A DNA stretch of 64,000 nucleotides from Bidens hawaiensis. Lineage: Eukaryota > Streptophyta > Magnoliopsida > Asterales > Asteraceae. The notes beneath the pieces were generated by a model, which saw nothing but the letters and a program-made list of their open reading frames with translations, was not told the origin of the DNA and did not search any database. The first letter of the stretch is position 1. Each line of letters begins with the position of its first letter. Both the position numbers and the translations under genes were made by a program. Where the stretch lies: contig JAIQDT010014352.1 in the NCBI GenBank assembly GCA_021521415.1, positions 62,001 to 126,000 of the forward strand. Direction: 5' to 3'. Of the stretch, positions 47,193 to 59,210 are shown in pieces.

Positions 47193-50100
47193 TTGGTGAA
47201 CCCCGAGACCTCATCGACACTTAGAAAGAGGGGCCCACAGCATGAGGAAATATGGGAAATATTTAAACAAGTAAAAATTAATTTACCCCTCATAGATGCA
47301 ATTAAACAAGTCCCTACATATGCTAAATATTTAAAAGACGTGTACTCAAAAACAAACTCACAAGTTGCCAAACAAGTTGACTTAACTGCAAATGTGAGTT
47401 CGGTTTTGACGGCTATCCTCCCACCCAAGCTACCAGATCTAGGAACGCCAATTATACCCATTCAAGTGGGCGATTTTAAAATGACGAGAGCGTTGTTAGA
47501 TCTTGTGACTGGGGTGAGTATTCTCCCAGGAAGCTTGTATGACCAGTATGATTTTGGTCCACTTAGAATAGCCGACCGTGGTGTTGGCCGACTTGACACT
47601 CAAGCTTCCTAGGGCAATCGTGACCGATGTGATTGTGATGATAGAAGATTTATATTACCCGGTTGACTTCTTGGTTCGAGACTACGTGACAGTTGACCCG
47701 AAATGGCAACAGAACGTGATTCTCAGTCGACCCTTTTTGGACACCGCGAATGCTTTGATTAATTGTAGAATCGGGGTAGTGGACATGGCATTTGGTAATA
47801 GGAATCTTAGGCTTAATGTGTTTTCAAACATGTCTAACCCTCTGGTGAGTGACGAATGCTTCGCGGCTGAAGTCATTGACGGGTTGAACCCTCACGGAAG
47901 TGGGGATGATGCCACAGAGGAGTGTGCTATTTGTTGCAGTAAAGCTGTTGAGCATGTTCTATAGTTACAAGAGGAAGAAAGAGAAGTGAAGTTGTATGCG
48001 GCAAGTATTGTGAAACCACCATGGTCTCAGCAAATGGAGCGGTTGCCCGATACGATCGATTCAAAGTTGAAACTGTCATTGGAGAGTCCGCCGGCCGTTG
48101 AATTGAAGGAGCTCACGAAACACCTGAAATACGTGTTTTTGGGAGAAGGAGAGACATTACCGGCCATCATCGCTGCAAATTTGGAAGATGAGCAAGAGAA
48201 GGCGTTGGTGGAAGTCTTGAGAGAGCATAAGGCGGCGATTGGTTGGACGATAGCAGATTTGAGAGGGATCAGCCCATCCATTGTCATGCATAAGATCATC
48301 ACCGATCCCGAGGCAAAACCCGCTCATGATGCACAAAGAAGGTTGAACCCAAACATGGGGGAAGTAGTGAAGAAGGAGGTTTTGAAGTGGTTGGACACAG
48401 GCATCATTTTTCCAATCTCAGATAGCACGTGGGTAAGAACGACACAAACAGTTCCAAAGAAGTCGGGTATTCAGATAACCCGTAATGAGGGAGGTAAGGA
48501 AATCGCCACCCGATGGTAACCAGGTGGCGAATTTGTGTTGATTACAGGAAGTTGAATGCGGCAACATCTAAAGACCATTTTCCCTTGCCGTTCGTTCACC
48601 AGATTATCGAGAAACTTGCAGGTTAGAGGTTTTATTGTTTTCTAGATCGCTATTCGGGGTACAATCAGATTGCGATTCACCCCGATGACCAACATAAGAC
48701 TACTTTCACATGTCCATACGGCACCTTCGCATTTAGGCGAATGCCTTTTTGTTTGTGTAATGCCCCAACCACCTTTCAAAGGTGCATGATGAGTATCTTT
48801 TCAGATATGGTTGGGGATTCACTTGAAATTTTTATGGACGATTTTTCTATCTTTGGATCATCTTTTGAAAAATGCTTAAACGAATTAACTGAAGTTTTAA
48901 AAAGATGTGTGGAAACGAATTTGGTCTTAAGTTGGGAAAAGATCCACTTTATGGTTCAGGAAGGGACGGCTTTAGGAGATGTCATCTCAAGTAGGGGGGT
49001 TGAGGTTGACCAGGCGAAAATCCAACTCACATCTAATTTACCACCTCCTACTAATATAAAAGGGATAAGGGCATTTTTGGGTCATGCCGGTTTTTACCGA
49101 CGGTTCATTAAGAACTTTAGTGTCATATCTAAACCGTTGTGTAATTTGTTATTCAAAGATGTACCATTTGTTTTTAACGAAGAGTGTCTTAATGCATTTA
49201 ATGTCCTAAAACACAAATTGGTTGAAGCCCCGATCTTGTTGTCACCTGATTGGTCACTCCAATTTGAGATTATGTGTGACGCAAGTGACTACGCATTCGG
49301 GGCCGTGTTGGGTCAACATGTGGATAAGAAGCCCGTTGCCATATACTACGGAAGAAAAACCCTTTTCGAAGGTCAAATTAATTACACCACTATGGAAAAG
49401 GAGTTGCTCGCAGTAGTATATGCACTTGATAAGTTTCGATCTTACATTTGGGGGAGCAAGGTTATTGTTTTTTCAGATCAGAATGCAGTCAAGTATTGGA
49501 TGGAGAAGAAGGACGCGAAGCCGCCCTTGATCAGGTGGATTTTACTGCTCCAAGAGTTTGATGTGGAGATCCGCGACAAGAAAGGAAGCGAGAACGTGAT
49601 GACGGATCATTTATCGAGACTTGTGGGACAAGTAGAAGAGGAGAAAGACAAAAGGCACATCAATGAGTCTTTCTCGGATGAGCAATTGTTTTCTGTTTCA
49701 ACTTTGCCATGGAATGCTGACATTATTAATTTTCTTGTTGCAGATAAAATTCCGAAGTTTTGGCCAAAGAAGAAGAAGCAACACTTCCTATCGCAGGTGA
49801 AGCACTATGCATGGGAAGATCTGCATTTGTTTAGAGTTGGAGTGGAACAAGTAATGAGGCGGTGCATACCAAAGGAAGAGATGCGGAATGTTTTGTATCA
49901 TGCCCATTCATCGCCTTGTGGAGGCCATTTCAGCGGCCAGAAGACAGGGCATCGATTGCTTGCATGCAGATTCTATTGGCCAACCATATTCAAGGATGCC
50001 GCAGCGTTTGACAAAAATTGTGTTAGATGTCAACAGATGGGGGGTATTTCAAAGAGGGACGAGATGCCCATGCAACCAATCCTCGTAGTCGACATCTTTG

Positions 50101-51023
50101 ATGTTTGGGGGATTGATTTCATGGGCCCGTTTCCTAATTCTTTCGGTAATATTTATATCTTGGTGGCGGTCGATTATGTGTCTAAATGGGTAGAAGCAAT
50201 CGCCACCAAGAGGAACGACCATACCGTTGTTTGTAAGTTTGTCTAGTCTAACATTTTTTCACGTTTTGGTGTTCCCCGCGTTATCATTAGTGATGGGGGT
50301 TAACATTTCAAAAACTTTAATTTTGGAAAATTACTTAAATGGTATGGCGTAAACCACCGCATTGCCACTCCATATCACCCTCAAACGAGTGGTCAAGTGG
50401 AGGTTTCTAATAGGCAAATCAAAGAGATTTTACAAAAAACGGTAAGGCCCGATCAGAAGGACTGGTCAAATAAACTAAATGATGCTTTATGGGCTTACCG
50501 GACCGCTTATAAAACGCCTATTGGAGCCACCCTTTATCGGTTGGTTTACATAAAAGGTTGTCATTTACCTGTCAAGCTAGCTCATCGTGCGCTATGGGCG
50601 GTTAAGAATATTAATCTAGACTATGTGTGTGCAGGTAAACAAAGGAAATTGAACATATGCGAGTTGGAAGAGTTGAGAGACGAAGCTTATAAGTGTGCAT
50701 CCGCATATAAATACAAGATGAAGAGAGTTCACGATGTTAGGCTAAGAAGAAAGATGTTCGAGGAGGGGCAACGAGTGTGGTTGTACAACTCAAGATTGAA
50801 ACTTTTCCCGGGCAAATTGAAGAGCAAGTGGACGGGACCTTATCAAGTCAAGAGAGTTGGAAAATTCAGTGAAGTTGAGATCGAAGATTTTGATGATCAT
50901 CTATGGCAAGTGGTGAATGGTCATCGGTTGAAGCCCTATCTGGAAGATACAGATATGAACAAGGAGATACATGAGTTGGAGGTTCGCTTTTTGGCGGACG
51001 AGCCGACTTATTCGGTTGATTGA
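47193..51023 (+). pseudogene. Element F pol: protease, RT, RNase H, integrase
   Basis: Protease lies at 47193-47964 (FKMTRALLDLVTGVSILPGS; DLV where the usual box is DLG), with a 5-base loss near 47574 that shifts the frame. RT: HKIITDPEAKPAHDAQRRLNP (48286-48348), VDYRKLNAATSKDHFPLPF after a frameshift near 48520, a stop near 48630, then [16 protein letters not shown] and [12 protein letters not shown]. RNase [14 protein letters not shown] and [10 protein letters not shown]. Integrase: [40 protein letters not shown], a stop at 50244, a second near 50299 in the DG block, then [19 protein letters not shown]. The C-terminal domain ends at 51023. Nothing env-like follows. Confidence 0.88.
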
Positions 51024-51863
51024 GGAACCAAGGAATGTCGAGCTGTAGACATTCAATTAAGCACTAACCAGGAGGCAACCCGGCTTTGTAAGTTGTATTT
51101 TTTGTATATTGAGTCTAGTTAGCTAACTATTTTCCTCAAATCGTGCAGTGTAGAGCAAGGATCGAGTGTGGGGAAGCGACACGATGATTAGCGTTGGAGC
51201 GAAATTGGAAAGCACGTGCGTCGCTAGAGGGAATCCAAGGTACGTAGGTGACTGGTATGTGGCGACCGAAGCAGGTGGCGTAGGAAATCAGCTCGAATAA
51301 CACTTAACAGATGAACATTTTAAAAGCTAAAGCCGTAAAAATTTTGTGCTGAAAAGGTGTATCTTCGCGTATCGCGAAGATGCAGGAAGTCAAACGGTCA
51401 AAGTCAATGGTCAATGGTCAACGGTCAATGTGCATCTTCGCGATACGCGAAGATGCAGGCCTTGCATCGGCCTGCATCTTCGCGAAGATGCACGGATCTG
51501 ACCAAAATTTTTATAAAAAAAGGATTTTCCTATCACTTTCACCACAATCCCTTATCTTTAACCCTAACCACACACTCAATTCCGGCCGCCACCACCCAAG
51601 TCACCACCATCGCCGGCCGCCACTGTCGTTACCATCACTTTCAATGTTTAATTTCATCATCCTTGACGAACCCGATTGAAAGGTATGTATTTAATTTTGT
51701 TTGCAATTGGTTTGTTTTTAATTTGAGTGGCGTGTTTCAGATTGCTTGGGGTTCGTTGAATGCATGTTATTGGGAGTGTTTGCGGTCGGGATTGATGGGT
51801 TCGGTTGATTTTGGGGGTAGTCAATGTCGGTTTTCCGGGTTGGGTCTGCCAGATTATTGAAAG
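51024..51863 (+). other. Orphan promoter-like block 3' of F pol
   Basis: After the pol stop come a purine-rich tract (GTGTGGGGAAG near 51168) and three palindromes of the F LTR type (51361-51381 with inverted spacer TAT, 51432-51456, 51474-51491). Then comes TATAAAAAAAGG from about 51511, then a C-rich leader-like stretch, AAAG/GTATGT near 51680 and TTTCAG near 51740. It looks like a U3-R region of a related 3' LTR, but outside the palindromes it does not match the 5' LTR of F. The ORFs at 51357 and 51380 are not supported. Confidence 0.5.
51361..51491 (+). repeat. Three F-type palindromes upstream of a second TATA box
   Basis: The unit CATCTTCGCG-spacer-CGCGAAGATG is present twice in full (first copy with spacer TAT, second with ATA) and once collapsed to the 18-bp perfect palindrome GCATCTTCGCGAAGATGC (51474-51491). 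Confidence 0.9.
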
Positions 51864-52172
51864 TTTTGGGCGATTTTAAAATGACGAGAGCGCTGTTAGA
51901 TCTTGTGGCTGGGGTGAGTATTCTTCTGGGAAGCTTGTATGACCAGTACGATTTTGGTCCACTTAGAATAGCCGACACCACTATGGTGTTGGCCGACTTG
52001 ACACTCAAGCTTCCTAGGGCAATCGTGACCGATGTGATTGTGATGATAGAAGATTTCTATTACCGGTTGACTTCCTGGTTCTAGACTACGTGACAGTTGA
52101 CCCGAATCGGCAACAGAACCGGATTCTCGGTCGACCCTTTTTGGACACCGCGAATGCTTTGATTAATTGTAG
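51864..52172 (+). pseudogene. Second copy of the F protease segment
   Basis: About 309 bp closely match 47468-47770 of F (GGGCGATTTTAAAATGACGA to GATTAATTGTAGGA). It keeps ACCACTATGG where F has lost five bases, so it is not a copy of F as it now stands. It sits between the orphan block and element G. Confidence 0.9.
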
Positions 52173-54081
52173 GAACTGACGGTAGAACCTAGCGTGACCC
52201 AAGAAACTCTGATGGATCTCACAAAAGTGGGTGGGGGAAGATTCGAAATGGTCTCGACCTTCGCTCGGTCAACCTCTATCTCCGCACTCGAAATCCGATG
52301 TCCCAAAACAATGCCCTCGCGTACCATGAAGTAACACTTCTCCCAGTTAAGGACTAGGTAAGTGTCAACGCATCAGGCAATCATCATCTCAAGGTTAGAG
52401 AGACAATGATCAAAAGAGCTCCCAAACACAGAAAAATCGTCCATGAACACCTCCATGGAGTCCTCGATCATGTCATGAAAAATAGCCATCATGCACCTCT
52501 GAAATGTGGCTAGAGCATTACACAGTCCGAACGGCATGCATCTATAGGCAAAGGTTCCGTACGGGCAGGTAAGTGGTTTTCTTCTGGTCATCGGGAGCAA
52601 TCGGAATCTGAAAGTACCCGGAGAAACCGTCCAAGAAGCAGTAATACTCCTGACCTGCTAACGCTCCAACATCTGATCAATGAAAGGTAAAGGAAAGTGG
52701 TCTTTCCTTGTGGCATCATTCAGTTTGCGGTAATCAATGCAGACTCTCCAACCGGTCACAGTCCTAGTGGGAATGAGCTCGTTCCTCTCATTGGTGACGA
52801 CAGTCATGCCACCCTTTTTAGGAACCACTTGGACTAGACTAACCCATGAACTCTCAGAAATGGGGAAAATGATCCCCGCATCATGAAGTTTGATAATCTC
52901 CTTCTTCACTACCTCCTGCATCTTCGGATTGAGCCGCCGCTGAGGCTGAACGACAGTTCTGAAATTATCCTCCATGAGGATTTTATGAGTGCAGAATGAA
53001 GGGTTGATACCCTTAATGTCGATAATCTTCCATGCAATAGCCTCCTTGTGCTCTCTCAGCACCTTCAACAACTTCTCTCTCTCGACCTCCGTCAACGCAG
53101 ATGCAATAATAATCGGCAACTTCCTCTCCTCGTCCAAAACACGTACTCCAAATGGCCGGGCAAATCCTTAAGCTCTAAGGAAGGAGGGGGACTCTCGGGG
53201 GAAGGTCGGACCATCGGATCGTCTCGTACGATCCCAGCAGACACTTCAGACTCAGGGGCATGTGACTCGGTGTTATCATCCGTTTACTGATTGGTCATGG
53301 CGACCATCTCAACCTCTGGAATCTTCCTATCGAGAATCTGAGTGTCGGAGGCAGATCCTCCACAGATCTCGCTGAAAAACTCCTCAACATGTTCCATGAT
53401 GGTATTAATGAAGTACAAGGAGTCATTAGTAGACTTGGGGTGTTTAAGTGACTGTCGAACATCAAAAGTGACGTTCTCATCCCCAACTCTCAAGATCAAC
53501 TTACCCTCGCAGACGTCGATCAACGCCTGTGCAGTGGCAAGGAATGGTCGGCCTAAAATAAGCGATACACTATCATCATCGTTCATGTCCAGAATGACAA
53601 AGTCCACTAGGAAGATGAACTTGTCGACACAAACAAGCATGTGCTCGACCATACCTCGAGGGTATTTCACAGAACGATCAACAAGCTGGATACTCATCCT
53701 GGTAGGCCTCGGTTAGCCTAAACCAAATTTGCAATACACGAAAAACGACAAAAGATTAATACTGGCATCAAGATCAGCTAGCGCATGAATCACTGTATCA
53801 TCTCTCAAGACACAGGGAATCGTGAAACTCTCTGGATCGGACATCTTCTCCGATAACTTCCATTGCAAGACAGCAGAACAACTAGCACTCAAAGGGATGG
53901 AAGCGACCTTAGCTAACTTCTCCTTATTCGAAAGAATATCCTTAAGGAACTTCGCATGTTTCGGCATCTGAGTAAGTACCTCAAGGAATGGAATATTAAG
54001 GTGAAGCTGCTTCAAAAGATCAAGAAATTTGGAGTTCTGCTCCTCATCTCTATCCCTGCTAAGTCTCCCGGGGTATGGCAC
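52173..54081 (-). pseudogene. Element G protease and partial RT
   Basis: Protease: leader with FLEVLTQMPKHAKFLKDILS and box ALADLDASINLLS (53713-54081; DLD for the usual DLG), then VILGRPFLATAQALIDV-like sequence in 53284-53697. RT: HKEAIAWKIIDIKGINPSFC, CIDYRKLNDATRKDHFPLPF (52658-53137), then CPYGTFAYRCMPFGLCNALA and FMDDFSVFGSSF (52373-52600). RT continues in broken frames to 52173. Several stops and frameshifts. Confidence 0.85.
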
Positions 54082-54099
54082 TCTAGGTTTGTAGACTCT

Positions 54100-55750
54100 C
54101 GGAGGCTCGCTCGGTAACTACTGTTTCTCGGCCTGTGTTGTACTTCCTGCGCTACGCCTCTGATGCACCTGGGCCGGCGAAGACTCCATCTGAATCTCCT
54201 CATCCACCTGCTCCTCTTTATCAACAACTGCAGGCTCCTCAACTACTCCTCCTCTAGACCTCTCCTGAATCACGAGCTCATCTCGTTCCCCTGCACCGCT
54301 CCTCGTCGTCACAGCTTTCACGAATCCTTTCGGGTTTTGCTTGGTATTACTCGGTAGCGTATCATGCGGCCTCTCGTTCAAACTACTAGCTATCTCTCCC
54401 ATCTACTGCTCAAGACTCTGAATTGACGCTCCCTGATTCCTCATGAATGACTCGTGCTCACGAAACTTCTCCTAGATCTCCTTATGACGGGAATCCTCTC
54501 GTGTCGTAAGCTAGGACAACATCTGGGTCTGCTGTGCCATCATCTCCTCTAAAGTGGGCTTCTACTCCCCACTGCTCGCTCCTTCACCCGCATCCTGGAA
54601 TAGACTCTGACGCTTATGGAAACCTGACCGATTCCCACTTCTCTAGTTGGAATTCTAATTGCCTCTCCATCCCGAATTATAAGAATTGAAAGAATTTTGA
54701 TTTAGGTTTGGATTGCCTATAAAGTCTATAGCCTCCTCCTGAGAACAGACTGGCACTGAACGGTATCATGCCCTCCTCTGCATATCTCGCACAACTTGCC
54801 CTTCGTCTGTAAGTCCTTTACAATCTTCGCCAACGCCTCTACCTATGCCGTAAGTGCGGTGTTCGTGTCCACCGAATGCATGTCGCGTGATATGGAATCG
54901 ACGGTCTTACCAACCTTGGCGGGTGGTCACTGGTATCCACACATAGCTAGCCCATTAAACAAAGCGATGCACTCATCCGGATCCTTCGTCGTCACCAGAT
55001 TTCCTCCACCGCCGTGTCAAGCATACTCTGCGTCGCGTACGTCACTCCATTATAAAACTTCTCGACAACCGCCCAATCTTGCAAGCCGTGGTTCAGGCAT
55101 AACGCTAACAGATTATTAAATCGCTCCCATGCCTCGTAGAAACTCTCGGTGTCCTCCATTTGAAAAGAATGAATCTGGTTAAGCAAACGAGCGGCCTTAG
55201 CCGAAGGATCGTATTTCTCAAGAAATTGGGTCTGCATGGCAGCCCAAGTAGCTATAGAGCCCTATGGGAGGGACTCGAGCTACAAACTTGCATGATCAAC
55301 GAGCGAAAATGGAAAGACGCGGAGTTTAACGGCGTCTTCGGATACGCCGGCAAGATGGAAAGTGTCGCAGATACGCGCGATGCGAGTAAGATGAGAATGC
55401 GGGTTTTCGTGAAGTAACCCGTGAAACTGAGCAGAATGTGAAATGGTATTCAGAATGTTTGACGGAATCTGCCAACTCGTGTTAACTTCAATGGCGGGTG
55501 GTGCGATGCTGGATCTCGCACTAGCATTAGCCGGACCGGCCCGGTCTGCAACTGTCCTCCTCGATGGTGGATTTTCGTCCATAATCCTACCCCTATCGTC
55601 GAAGTCAGAAAACATGGGCGAAAAGGATAAACTACCAACGGATGAAGAAGTGGACGAAGGTGAAACGGTGCGGCGTCTCTCACGAAACTCTCTCTCTAGC
55701 TCGGGAAATACTTCAGTGTCAGGTGGTCCACAAGATCGAGTTTGTCTCAT
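54100..55750 (-). pseudogene. Element G gag
   Basis: ATG at 55750 (MRQTRSCGPPDTEVF), serine-rich linker, gag core (LHENPHSHLTRIARICDTF; after a stop at 55280, FLEKYDPSAKAARLLNQI and FYEAWERFNNLLALCLNHG), a CCHC knuckle CEICRGGHDTVQC near 54740-54785 in another frame, then a basic/acidic tail (54118-54402). Broken by several stops. Confidence 0.82.
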
Positions 55751-55880
55751 ACAACTTTAAAAATCAATAAAAGTAGCCAAACTATTCTAACAAATAAGCA
55801 AAGCAAAACAAAAATAATTACAAGTAGCAAACAAGGTAAGTCCTAACTCAAATCGCTCTCAAAACGCCTAAAAACCGTGT

Positions 55881-55897
55881 CCCCGGCAACGACGCCA
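55881..55897 (-). other. Primer-binding site of element G
   Basis: The minus strand reads TGGCGTCGTTGCCGGGG, the Athila-class site, close inside the LTR end. Confidence 0.9.
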
Positions 55898-55903
55898 AAA
55901 ACA

Positions 55904-57618
55904 TGATGTTCGTCGGATGATATGTCTATAAAAATGAATGTCCCTCACAACTAAGCTTTAAATTTAAAACGGAAACCCTAACAAGACCGCACACAACCGG
56001 CAAGTGTACCGGTCGCAAGTAGTATAAACCTAGGAAGTCCAAGTATCGAACACGAGGACACGTATAAACGCTAATGATCACTAACCCTAGACAAGAACTA
56101 CCCAAGAATAATATTTAATTGATTTTTGATTTTAGTTTTTCTTTTTATAAAATAATTTAACTGAACTAACTAGACTAACTGACAAAAGTTACCAAAAATA
56201 GAAAACTTAACGAAAAATTAACTGTGTTGACTTTGGATGGAGAAAAACGTCTACCTAGGCATGAATCAAATTGTAGGTCTAACAAGAAAATGGATTGGAT
56301 GATATCAAGACACCGGTTCCTAAAATTGACACAACTAAGGATCGCTCAGGCTCAGTGGATCACCTCTCAGTCTCACTCAACAAACCTTAACTACTCTTAA
56401 TCGGCTAAAGCAACCAAACCGGAAAACAAATGTTAACGTGTTCTAATGTTGACTCACCTCTCGGTCTCACCAACACTCGACCATAATGGTAATGAATACT
56501 ACACAACCAAGGATAGAGGAACAATTTAATTTAAACCAAAATAGATCAACTAATCGCTCAAAACACCTAAACCGGACAAGAAACGAACTCGCTCTCGTGC
56601 AATCCTAATTCTAGCATGCAAAGGTAATGAGACGACCCTAACTTCTTATCACCTCTCGGTCTCTAAGAAGGTGTCTAACCGCTGTACTTTAGCCAAATAA
56701 TTCACGCAACAAAACACTACGGTTGCACCTACCGCAAACAAACCCTAAACACAAAGTCTTGAATCAAACAAGCACCGATCAATCAATACAAAACTAATTA
56801 ACCAACGCAAGGTGTTTAAGCAATAAATTAATAAAATTTTCAGCCATCAAACACAACCTATTTCATGTCTAAACCAAACTTTACAAAAACAATTCAAGTC
56901 TATCAATCAAACAATCCATAAAACTCATCAAACACTAACAATTATCATCATTCCTAGGTAGAACCGACAAGATTAGCCGAACATCATTTTTGGACAGCAG
57001 CTATTATTCAATAAAAACACCAAATAACTCATACCAATCATCATAAAAATCATTCAACAATCAACAATAATCATAAACACTTCAATCTTTTAAGCAATTG
57101 CAAAACTACTTAACAATTGATCAAGAAAAAGTAAATTGATGAACAATGTTTTAAAAGAAAGGATATAAGATGTCTCAGGGCTGCTCTTGGCTGATATAAA
57201 CTGATGGAAAATGTTCCCGACACTTGTTCTTGACCTCCTTCTTCTTCCTTAGCCTCCACAAGTCCAAAACCCTAGCACAAACTTTTCTTTTTCTTTCTTG
57301 GCTGTTGCCGTCCAATCGGAACAGGTGCGGGGGGCTTAGGGTTTTAAATTTTTTTTTTAATATTATAAAAGTGTAAGACTTGGGCTTCAAAGATGAAATT
57401 GGGCCGGGCTTTGTGTTGTTTCTTGAAATCATATGCATACAAGGCCCTTAAGCTCCTCGCAAAGTCCGATTTTTCCTTCCTTAACCCGCAACCTACAAGA
57501 TAAATATTAATATGTAAAACCAAGATAAAATAAGTTAAAATGCATTAACTACAAGGTAAATAAGATATAAAAAAATAGATAAAAGGTGCGAAAAATAAGT
57601 GTGTTTTACAACACATCA
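55904..57618 (-). repeat. Element G 5' LTR (1715 bp)
   Basis: On the plus strand it runs TGATGTTCG...AACACATCA. It contains three scattered copies of a motif CACCTCTC(A/G)GTCTC (about 56360, 56455, 56650). No gene. Confidence 0.8.
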
Positions 57619-57739
57619 CTGCAGTTATCGGTGTAAAAAGCAGGGGGAGAAGAGCATATAAGTCAGATTGCTTCATGAATGTATAAGACTTAATGCTGTC
57701 TCTTTGTCGCTCAGTCCAATGCTTCTTCCTTTCTGGCTC

Positions 57740-58837
57740 TTTAGTATAGGGAAAAGTATACAAGCTTACTAAAGCGTTGTATGGACTAATGCAAGAACCA
57801 CGTGCTTGGAAGTTGGATCAGAAGTTTGAAGTCGCTAAACTTCAAGAAATGCAATTTGGAACAAGCAGTGTGTACAAAGAAGACGAAGAAATCTACATTG
57901 ATCATTGGAATTTATGTTGATGACTTGATAGTCATGGGAACTCCAAAGAAGGAAATTGACTTGTTCAAATCCCAAATGGAAAATAAGTTTGAAATAAGTG
58001 ATCTAGTATTGCTAGCATATTATCTAGGATTGAAGTTACCCAAGTCGGGGGTGAGATTGCAATAAAGCAGACATGATATATCAATAAAATCCTAAAATCC
58101 TGGAGGTTAGTGATATGTTTAATAGTAATGAGACCAAAGTTCCCATGGATCCCGGAACCAAGTTAACCAAGACTGAGGGATGCACATTTGTAGACTGTAC
58201 TCAATACAGAAGTCCTGATTGGGAGTCTAAGGCATTTGTTGCATACAAGGCCAGATTTATGTTACTTAGTGGGATTGCTAAGTAGATACATGCAAGAACC
58301 TATGGATCATCAGTTGAAAGATGTTAAACAAGTGATACGCAACATCAAAGGAACGAAGGAGGCTGCAAGATAACTGGTTATAGTGATAGTAGTTAAGGAG
58401 TCAACACAGACAAAAGGAAAAGAAACTACTCGGCTCGTATTCTACTTTGGAGAATCTCCTATAACCTGGTGTACACAGATGCAACAAACAGTTGCATTAT
58501 CATCGTGTGAATCAGAATTCATGGCAGCAACTGTAGCAGCATGTCAAGCACTTTGGCTAAAGTGCTTGCTTGGAGAATTAACTAGCTGGAAGGAAGAGAA
58601 GTTAACTCTGAAGGTTGACAACATTTCAGCAATAGCGCTTATGAAGAATCAGTGTTTCATGGAAGGAGCAAGCATATAGACACACGCTATCATTTCATTA
58701 GAGAGTGTGTGAACGATGGAGATATCAATGTGGAGCATATTAGCGATGAGTTACAAAAGGTGGATATTTTGGCAAAGGCACTCGTAAGACTCAAGTTTGC
58801 AACTATGAGGCAAATGCTCGGTGTTCAAGATCTATGA
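57740..58837 (+). pseudogene. Ty1/copia RT and RNase H relic
   Basis: RT end: VYKLTKALYGLMQEPRAWK (about 57755-57811), then after a frameshift IIGIYVDDLIVMGT (57898-57939) with the YVDD box intact. Degenerate text follows to 58380. RNase H: SPITWCTQMQQTVALSSCES, EFMAATVAACQALW, VDNISAIALMKNQ and, one frame over, HIDTRYHFIRECV (58652-58837). Gag and integrase are absent. The family was not determined. Confidence 0.88.
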
Positions 58838-58889
58838 CAAGAAGATGATCGTGATTAAGGCGGTGAATGAAGGATTAATCACTCATTAT

Positions 58890-59210
58890 CAAAGTACAAG
58901 GGTCGTAGTGTAAATAGTTGAAAGTGTGTTTTAAGTCATACTTAAACATGTCTGTTAAGTCTAGGGGTTAGAGGGTCCATATGTAAAGTTTGTAACTGTA
59001 AAAACACGTGCATGTATCTTGTTGTTCTTGCAAGGTTGCAACCCTAATTATCATACCTCTTGGTGATCTATAAATAGGGGCAACAATCAGATGGTTTAAT
59101 CATTCAATCCAAGTTCAAGTTATTCAATAAAGATTGTTGTTCATATTATCATTGTTCATCTTGTTTCTATTATCAATTAATTATCAAAGATCCATATTGG
59201 GCCAACAACA
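58890..59210 (+). repeat. Probable copia 3' LTR
   Basis: About 320 bp containing CTATAAATAGGGG (TATA box near 59067) and ending GGGCCAACAACA, downstream of the RNase H relic. Its start (possibly TGTTAAG at 58953) is not certain. Confidence 0.45.

Larger units (their letters stand above)
43585..51023 (+). mobile_element. Element F: Athila-like Ty3/gypsy element
   Basis: The 5' LTR is 43585-44785, the PBS 44789-44806, gag 44937-47086 and pol 47193-51023. The PBS class, the gag style and the RT box FMDDFS place it in the Athila group. It inserted into the 5' LTR of E (left flank CTTGG). A clear 3' LTR was not found; the sequence after 51023 is described separately. Pol keeps long open stretches but has frameshifts and stops. 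Confidence 0.8.
52173..57618 (-). mobile_element. Element G: Athila-like element, 3' truncated in RT
   Basis: Order on the minus strand: 5' LTR (55904-57618), PBS (55881-55897), gag, protease, RT, cut at 52172. RNase H, integrase and 3' LTR are missing. It lies in opposite orientation to F and belongs to a different family by sequence. Confidence 0.85.

Noticed and set aside
51024..52172. An env-like gene after F pol, as in some Athila elements
   Set aside because: No open frame of adequate length, no signal peptide or hydrophobic segments in order; the ORFs at 51357 and 51380 cross palindromes and a TATA-like site.
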